Origin: Leptotrichiaceae bacterium
GTDB taxonomy: Bacteria > Fusobacteriota > Fusobacteriia > Fusobacteriales > Leptotrichiaceae
NCBI GenBank assembly: GCA_030532815.1
Contig: JAUNKI010000075.1
Coordinates: forward strand, 1-8,875
Length of the DNA: 8,875 nucleotides
Direction: 5' to 3'
In this document: in pieces, positions 4,700-8,875 of the stretch
How the letters are laid out: each line of letters begins with the position of its first letter
Position numbering within the stretch: position 1 is the stretch's first letter
The notes under the pieces: generated by a model
The model's database searches: none
Seen by the model: only the letters and a program-made list of their open reading frames with translations
Told to the model about the DNA's origin: nothing
Translations under genes and position numbers: made by a program

Positions 4700-5389
4700 C
4701 TAATAATAATGTTTTGCATTAAGCATTTTTTCAGCTTTTCTGTAATTCGGCATATATTTTTCCACATAATTGTAAAATCCTTTCCCATGATTGGGATACT
4801 TCAGATGTGCCAGTTCATGCAGAATAACATATTCTATTTCAAAAAGAGTTCTTTTTATAAGCTCAGTATTGAGATTTATATATCTTTTCCTGTAATTACA
4901 TGAACCCCATCTTGTTTTCATAGGTTTAATGGACAAATGCTCTATCGTCTCGTCCAGTATGCCGAGCCATTTTTCCGTTATATCGGGAAATAGCTTTCTG
5001 GCACATTCAAAATACCACTTTTCCATTATTTTTTTCTTTTCTTCTGAAATTTCGGATTTTGTAATAAGGAATATCTCTCCTGTTTCTTTTTTCACACTGA
5101 CTTTATTATTGTTACTTATTTTAACTTTTAAAATATATTTTTCTCCGAGAAAATTATGAATTTCTCCTGTTTTATATTCATATTCCGCCTGCTCTGATTT
5201 TATATTTTCAATTTTATTTAAAACTTTTTTTATCCAACTTTCTTTTGAACGTATAAAATTTTCAATATAACTTGTATGTAAATTCATGGGAACTGAAATA
5301 TAAACTTCCATATTTCTGTTTATTCTTAAATTTATATTTTTTACTTTTTTTCTATAAACATCATATCCTAAAATTTTTTCTGTCTTCAT
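4700..5389 (-). CDS. YgjP-like zinc metallopeptidase (DUF45/M48-related)
   Basis: A soluble protein of about 229 residues. It shows MKTRWGSC followed by the zinc motif VILHELAHLKYPNHGKGF: HELAH plus a downstream histidine in NHGKGF that is likely the third ligand, with the glutamate of HE as the catalytic base. This order (RWGSC, about 25 residues, HELxHxxxxNHxxxF) is the signature of the YgjP/DUF45 family. Its cellular substrates are largely unknown. I start it at ATG 5389 (MKTEKILGYDVYRKK). The frame also allows GTG at 5404, which adds five residues (MQILY). Neither start has a strong ribosome site, so the choice is uncertain. It follows the 140-residue gene within 10-25 bp, so translational coupling is likely. 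Confidence 0.85.
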   Translation of the reverse strand: MKTEKILGYDVYRKKVKNINLRINRNMEVYISVPMNLHTSYIENFIRSKESWIKKVLNKIENIKSEQAEYEYKTGEIHNFLGEKYILKVKISNNNKVSVKKETGEIFLITKSEISEEKKKIMEKWYFECARKLFPDITEKWLGILDETIEHLSIKPMKTRWGSCNYRKRYINLNTELIKRTLFEIEYVILHELAHLKYPNHGKGFYNYVEKYMPNYRKAEKMLNAKHYY

Positions 5390-5413
5390 ATATAAAATTT
5401 GCACTTTCTTTTA

Positions 5414-5836
5414 TTATTTACTGTTATTTTTATAATTTTCTATTTCTTTATCCATTATTCCTGATATGTCAATTCCCATAGGAGTAGCCTTTAAAAATTT
5501 TTCATACAGTTCGGGTTTATTTTCCTTACAGCTTTTAAAAAATATTATTATATTTTCTTTTTTCTGGAGTTTCATCGTATATTCATCTTCCAGTACAATA
5601 TATGCAGTCAGACTCGCGAAATTCCGATTTTTGACAATCATTCGGGTAAAATATAAAGAATGAACTTCTTCAAGAGTAAAGTAAATTTCTTTTTTTGAAA
5701 AATTTTTTAAAAATGTGTATATGAACTCTCCGTTTAATTCTTCCAGTTTTTCAAAACTTAATTTTATATTTCTACGTATTTTCCTTATGAAAAAATAAAA
5801 TACAAAGTATAAAATTATTAATAATCCTATTTTCAT
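5414..5836 (-). CDS. Hypothetical membrane-anchored protein, 140 aa
   Basis: I do not recognise the family. Residues 3-18 (IGLLIILYFVFYFFIR) are a single hydrophobic anchor followed by a basic RKIRR stretch, so the remaining ~115 residues probably face the cytoplasm. The soluble part alternates strands and helices (GEFIYTFLKNF, EIYFTLEEVHSLYF, LTAYIVLEDEYTM, NIIIFFKSCKEN) and ends with a lysine- and asparagine-rich tail. The start is clear: GAGGAAAGG 8 nt before the ATG. It lies 41 bp after mgtE and 9-24 bp before the YgjP-like gene. That places it in the same transcript but says little about function. Confidence 0.75.
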   Translation of the reverse strand: MKIGLLIILYFVFYFFIRKIRRNIKLSFEKLEELNGEFIYTFLKNFSKKEIYFTLEEVHSLYFTRMIVKNRNFASLTAYIVLEDEYTMKLQKKENIIIFFKSCKENKPELYEKFLKATPMGIDISGIMDKEIENYKNNSK

Positions 5837-5877
5837 TTATATAACCTTTCCTCGGCATTATTCATTTTTTAAGTATA

Positions 5878-7320
5878 TTACACTAATTTGTCCAGAAATA
5901 ATGTCGCTAATCCCAGAAACAGGAAAAAACCGCATACGTCAGTTACAGTAGTCAGTAGAACGGCAGATGCCATAGCAGGATCGATTTTTACGGCTTTTAA
6001 AGTAATCGGAACCAGAAAACCTATTATACATGCCAATACCAGATTTCCCACCATTGCCATAAAAATTATCACTCCCAAATAAACATTATTGTACAGGGCA
6101 TACATTACGATTCCGCACAATATACCTAAAACAGCTCCGTTCACTGCACCTACAAGAAGATTTTTAAATACTATTTTTAAAGTATCCTTCATATCAATTT
6201 CTCCAAGAGCCAGAGCACGTATTGTTATGGTCAGTGACTGAGTTCCTGCATTTCCTCCCATTCCGCTGACAATAGGCATGGTAGCTGCAAGAGCTACAAC
6301 TTTATCAATGGTATTTGAAAATATTCCTACGGTAAATGCCGCTAAAAATGCAGTACCGAGATTTATAGTCAGCCATGGAAGTCTTTTTTTTACCGAAAAT
6401 GTAAATTCCGAATATACATCTTCTTCGTCTGAAGCTCCCCCTAATTTTAAAATATCTTCCGTATTTTCTTCATGGATAACATCAATAATGTCATCTATGG
6501 TTATTATTCCCAGGAGTTTTTTCTTTTTATTTACAACAGGGACAACTTTCAAATCATATTTTGAAACAAGTCTCGCTACATCTTCCTGATCTTCTTCAGG
6601 ATGTACCCATATTATATTTTCATTCATTATTTCCATGAGTTTTATATCATCGGCGGCAATGAGTATATCTCTCAAATCCGCTTCTCCTACTAATTCTTTT
6701 TTCTCGTTTATAACAAAAATCGTTTCTATCACTTCTGTTTTTGGTGCTATTACCTTTATTTTGGAAATTACGTCTTTTATTTCCAGATTTTCTTTAAAAG
6801 CAATATATTGCGTAGTCATTATCCCCCCTGCCGAATCTTCTTCATATCCGAGCAGTTCTCTTATTTTATTGGCTTGGGATCTTTTCATCTTTGTAAGAAT
6901 CGTCTTGCTTTTCTGAATATCTATATAACCTAAAATATCGGCAATATCATCAGGAGACATATAACTCAAAATATCTATGGCTTCCTCATCATCTATAAGT
7001 TCAAACACCCTTTTCTGCAAGTCTTCATCTGCCTGTTCCACTATACTTGCTTTCTGTTCGTTACTCATTAATTCAAATACTCTGAGCAGTTCTTCATCAT
7101 CCAGTTCTTCAAAACTTTCGGCTATATCTACCGAATGATTTTCTTCTAAATATTCTTCCAGTTCTTCTTCAGATTCAATTTGCTGTATTTCTTCAGCCAT
7201 TTCTTCCGGGGTTATTTCCTCTTCCTCCGGTTCTTCATTTCCATCTGACATTCTATGCTTTATTTCATTTTTCAACTCTTCAATTTCTTCAGGAGTTATT
7301 TCATCTTTTTCTTCTGTCAT
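5878..7320 (-). CDS. mgtE: Magnesium transporter MgtE
   Basis: A dimeric Mg2+ channel of the inner membrane, 480 aa. In order: a strongly acidic extension (1-60, rich in EE and EEE); the helical MgtE N domain (about 60-165, including SPDDIADILGYI); two CBS domains (about 168-225 and 230-290, EADLRDIL and GIITIDDIIDVIHEE); and five transmembrane helices from about 315. The pore signature MPIVSGMGGNAGTQS lies at 348-362. The selectivity aspartate is D461 in TTVTDVCGFFLFLGLA, and D447 sits in KIDPAMAS. In known MgtE the acidic cytosolic domains bind Mg2+ and close the pore, so regulation is probably at the protein level. The 44-bp gap upstream leaves no room for an M-box riboswitch. The ribosome site is ideal (AGAAAGGAGG). 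Confidence 0.96.
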   Translation of the reverse strand: MTEEKDEITPEEIEELKNEIKHRMSDGNEEPEEEEITPEEMAEEIQQIESEEELEEYLEENHSVDIAESFEELDDEELLRVFELMSNEQKASIVEQADEDLQKRVFELIDDEEAIDILSYMSPDDIADILGYIDIQKSKTILTKMKRSQANKIRELLGYEEDSAGGIMTTQYIAFKENLEIKDVISKIKVIAPKTEVIETIFVINEKKELVGEADLRDILIAADDIKLMEIMNENIIWVHPEEDQEDVARLVSKYDLKVVPVVNKKKKLLGIITIDDIIDVIHEENTEDILKLGGASDEEDVYSEFTFSVKKRLPWLTINLGTAFLAAFTVGIFSNTIDKVVALAATMPIVSGMGGNAGTQSLTITIRALALGEIDMKDTLKIVFKNLLVGAVNGAVLGILCGIVMYALYNNVYLGVIIFMAMVGNLVLACIIGFLVPITLKAVKIDPAMASAVLLTTVTDVCGFFLFLGLATLFLDKLV

Positions 7321-7364
7321 AATTTTTACGCCTCCTTTCTCTTTTATTTTATGTGTTCCGTTTT

Positions 7365-7862
7365 TTATTCCTTTTCTTTAAAATACGTTACTCCGAATAC
7401 TGTTTTCATATCATTTGTTTCTTTTAACAGTTCCTTCACTGCAATCCACTTTACTTCTATTTCTTCTCCTTCATCTAAAGAAAGCTCCTTAGGTTTTATA
7501 GAATCCGATTTCAGTTTTCCGCTGTAAAAATAAAGATTTTCAGTAGTATATCCGGGAGAAACGAACAGCCCTTTTCCAAGTTCTCTGTAATCTGTCACAT
7601 CGTCTTCAGTATATCCCGTTTCTTCTCTCAGCTCTCTGAAAGCCGCTGTTCTGGGATCTTCTCCCTCGTCTATGAGTCCTGCAACTATCTCCAGAGTATA
7701 ATCTTTCGGTCCCGGTCTGAACTGCTTTACAAGAATAACTTTTTCTTTCGTTTCGTTAAACAGCACAAAACAGACCGCATTTGACTTATCCAGATATTCC
7801 AGAGTAATTCCCGTAGTCGGGTGCGTCATTTTACTTCCTTTTAAAAATCTGAAATTTTCCAT
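7365..7862 (-). CDS. Nudix hydrolase, ADP-ribose pyrophosphatase-like
   Basis: A cytosolic hydrolase of nucleoside diphosphate derivatives, 165 aa. The Nudix box runs from G62 to Y84 (GLIDEGE...RELREETGY) and matches Gx5Ex7REUxEExGU exactly, with the Mg2+-binding glutamates at E77, E80 and E81. Upstream VILVKQFRPGPKDYTLEIVAG is the usual pattern of ADP-ribose pyrophosphatases (NudF/YqkG-like), and SPGYTTENLYFY is also typical of them. ADP-ribose is therefore the most likely substrate, with sugar nucleotides as alternatives. The start has TAAGGAA about 11 nt upstream. It lies 76 bp after the PHP gene and 44 bp before mgtE, probably co-transcribed, although the products have no obvious shared pathway. 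Confidence 0.9.
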   Translation of the reverse strand: MENFRFLKGSKMTHPTTGITLEYLDKSNAVCFVLFNETKEKVILVKQFRPGPKDYTLEIVAGLIDEGEDPRTAAFRELREETGYTEDDVTDYRELGKGLFVSPGYTTENLYFYSGKLKSDSIKPKELSLDEGEEIEVKWIAVKELLKETNDMKTVFGVTYFKEKE

Positions 7863-7922
7863 TATTATAAAATTCCTTATAAAATAAATTTACGTTAATT
7901 TCAGGATAACGCATAACTCCCT

Positions 7923-7936
7923 TTTCAAGTTTGAAA
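7923..7936. repeat. Palindrome TTTCAA-GT-TTGAAA between the PHP and Nudix genes
   Basis: Two perfect 6-bp arms sit around two bases, directly after the PHP stop codon. There is no GC stem, so it is too weak as a terminator. It could be an operator ahead of the Nudix gene or chance. Confidence 0.3.
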
Positions 7937-7938
7937 TT

Positions 7939-8721
7939 TTATTTTTTAAATATTGTTTCAATAACATTCAGTTTCAAATCTTCGGCGAATTTCCTTGCCA
8001 TTTCCATCGGTTCATCTTCCATTTCATTATAGTCATGAGCATCCGAGCCTATTATGGTGCGGATATTGTACTGACTTACAATTTCCCAGAATTCCTTATA
8101 GGGATACATATATCTGTCCCATTCAGGATGCCTTGCCAATGTTTTCCTTATACCGTTTGCGTTTACCTCCAAAGGCAAATCCGTTTCTTCAGCTGCTCTG
8201 CATATTATATGTGCAGCTTCAACACAGGCAGATGTCCACTCTCTATAATTAATCATATATAAATCAGGGTGGGCAATATAATCAAAATTTCCCGACTTTA
8301 CGGCTTCTGCCATATATTTTGCATAAAAAATTATATCTTCTTCATTTTTTATTGTCCAGGCATTATATATTTTATCCTTATCCCCTTCGCTTTTCCTGAA
8401 AGCATGCAGTCCCAATATTATATAATCCAGTTTATTTTTAAGCTCATCATAGTAATTCTGAAATTCCGGAAAATACTCTATTTCCAAAGACTTATATATT
8501 TTAATCTGTTTACCGTATTTATTCTGACTTTCTTCTATTTCTTCCAGATAGCTTTCCAGTTCATTCATTTGCATTCTGTCGAAATAGTATGCAGGAAGCG
8601 GAGCATGATCCGATATCCCCAGTTCCGTATATCCTGCTTTTACGGCAACTTTTACATAATCCTCTACATTTCCCACAGCATGACCGCATCTGTAATTATG
8701 TGTATGGAAATTTGTTTTCAT
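7939..8721 (-). CDS. PHP-domain phosphoesterase, HisK/HisJ-type histidinol-phosphatase
   Basis: A 260-residue cytosolic metal-dependent phosphatase of the PHP superfamily. All metal-binding motifs are present: H6 and H8 (FHTHNYRCGH), D38 and H39 (ISDHAP), E80 (LEIEYF), H106 (GLHAF), H151 (IAHPDLY), and D227 and H229 (GSDAHD). This arrangement is typical of HisK/HisJ proteins, which dephosphorylate L-histidinol phosphate. No other histidine biosynthesis gene is in the window, so another phosphoester substrate is possible and I leave the symbol blank. The start is firm: GAGGTGAT 5-6 nt before the ATG. It is the first gene of the right-hand group in this window, with 154 bp of gene-free DNA behind it. 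Confidence 0.88.
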   Translation of the reverse strand: MKTNFHTHNYRCGHAVGNVEDYVKVAVKAGYTELGISDHAPLPAYYFDRMQMNELESYLEEIEESQNKYGKQIKIYKSLEIEYFPEFQNYYDELKNKLDYIILGLHAFRKSEGDKDKIYNAWTIKNEEDIIFYAKYMAEAVKSGNFDYIAHPDLYMINYREWTSACVEAAHIICRAAEETDLPLEVNANGIRKTLARHPEWDRYMYPYKEFWEIVSQYNIRTIIGSDAHDYNEMEDEPMEMARKFAEDLKLNVIETIFKK

Positions 8722-8741
8722 CTTTTATCACCTCGTTTTAT

Positions 8742-8791
8742 ATTTTATCAGTTATTTTAAAAAAAATAAAGGCTTTCATATAATATCTCAA
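8742..8791 (-). promoter_or_regulatory. Candidate promoters for the PHP-Nudix-mgtE group
   Basis: Two possibilities exist on the minus strand. TTGAGA (8791-8786), 17 bp, TATTTT (8768-8763) gives a leader of about 35 nt. Alternatively an extended -10 TGATAAAAT (8750-8742) with a weak -35 would start transcription almost at the ribosome site. The first fits better with a translatable leader. Confidence 0.4.
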
Positions 8792-8836
8792 ACTTTTTTC
8801 AAAAAAATTTGATAAAAAAGTTTTTTTGAAAAACTT
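8790..8836. repeat. Two overlapping, mutually exclusive AT-rich hairpins
   Basis: Hairpin A has arms AAACTTTTTT (8790-8799) and AAAAAAGTTT (8814-8823), loop 14 nt. Hairpin B has arms AAGTTTTT (8818-8825) and AAAAACTT (8829-8836), loop 3 nt. They share 8818-8823, so only one can form. On the plus strand A is followed by TTTT and could be a weak terminator. The low complexity makes chance a real alternative. Confidence 0.4.
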
Positions 8837-8848
8837 AAACACAGTTTT

Positions 8849-8875
8849 TTCAAGTGCTGCCTCAAAAAATATAAA
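8849..8875 (+). repeat. Partial second copy of the small-RNA 3' module, cut by the right edge
   Basis: TTCAAGT (8849-8855), 3 nt, GCCTCA (8859-8864), AAAAATATAAA (8865-8875) parallels TTCAAGT (4163-4169), 4 nt, GCCTCA (4174-4179), AATTATACAAA (4180-4190). The loop-like part matches at 8 of 11 positions and stops exactly where TGAGGC and a T-tract would follow. No consensus promoter is seen before it. Confidence 0.4.

Noticed and set aside
4532..4903. 123-codon plus-strand frame
   Set aside because: It overlaps the ygjP coding region in antisense and has a random Phe/Ile/Ser-rich composition typical of AT-rich shadows.
7321..7364. M-box or other Mg2+ riboswitch before mgtE
   Set aside because: There are only 44 bp to the upstream gene, too little for an M-box, and no conserved structure is seen.
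7830..7910. 27-codon minus-strand frame MRYPEINVNLFYKEF... after the PHP gene
   Set aside because: The AAGGGAG lies only 2 nt before the ATG, which is too close. The frame runs into the Nudix gene's start out of phase and has no toxin-like or domain feature.
8269..8760. 163-codon plus-strand frame with hydrophobic composition
   Set aside because: It is antisense to the PHP phosphatase, whose catalytic motifs are all intact on the minus strand.

Overview
The window is AT-rich, with short intergenic gaps, strong purine-rich ribosome binding sites and AGA/ATA/TTA-rich codons. The gene set (PepF, YlmH, DUF1232, MgtE, Nudix, HisK-type PHP) looks like a low-GC Gram-positive genome or a fusobacterium. 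A Leptotrichia-like fusobacterium is my best guess. That is inference from composition and protein style, since there is no rRNA or other phylogenetic marker here.

Every conventional gene lies on the minus strand, so transcription runs from right to left. A right-hand group (8721 down to 4700) holds a PHP-family histidinol-phosphatase-like protein, a Nudix hydrolase, the Mg2+ channel MgtE, a small membrane-anchored unknown protein and a YgjP-like zinc metallopeptidase. The gaps are 76 bp or less, and a Rho-independent terminator follows at 4505-4469. A left-hand group (3739 down to the left edge) holds a DUF1232 protein, a YlmH-like S4 RNA-binding protein, oligoendopeptidase F and the start of a DUF4153 membrane protein. 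The DUF4153 gene runs off the window.

The part worth attention is the 600 bp between the two groups (3906-4505). It carries a small ribbon-helix-helix (RHH)-like gene and, beside it, what looks like a compact type I toxin-antitoxin locus built like the par/Fst system. A near-consensus minus-strand promoter (TTGGTA-17-TATAAT, 4457-4429) drives a short mRNA with two tiny hydrophobic peptides of 28 and 21 residues, each ending in lysines. A near-consensus plus-strand promoter (TTGACT-17-TATAAT, 4120-4148) drives a convergent RNA of about 48 nt that ends at a clear terminator (4174-4202). A 15-nt direct repeat, AACAAGTTCAAGTTG, lies in both transcribed regions. Because the RNAs run in opposite directions, the small RNA is perfectly complementary to codons 2-7 of the first peptide. 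The RHH gene's likely promoter is interleaved with the small-RNA promoter, so the three units may be regulated together.

A second partial copy of the small-RNA 3' part (repeat remnant plus the left arm of the same terminator) appears to start at the right edge (8849-8875), which suggests the locus belongs to a repeated family. All toxin-antitoxin claims rest on sequence architecture alone. No function has been shown here.
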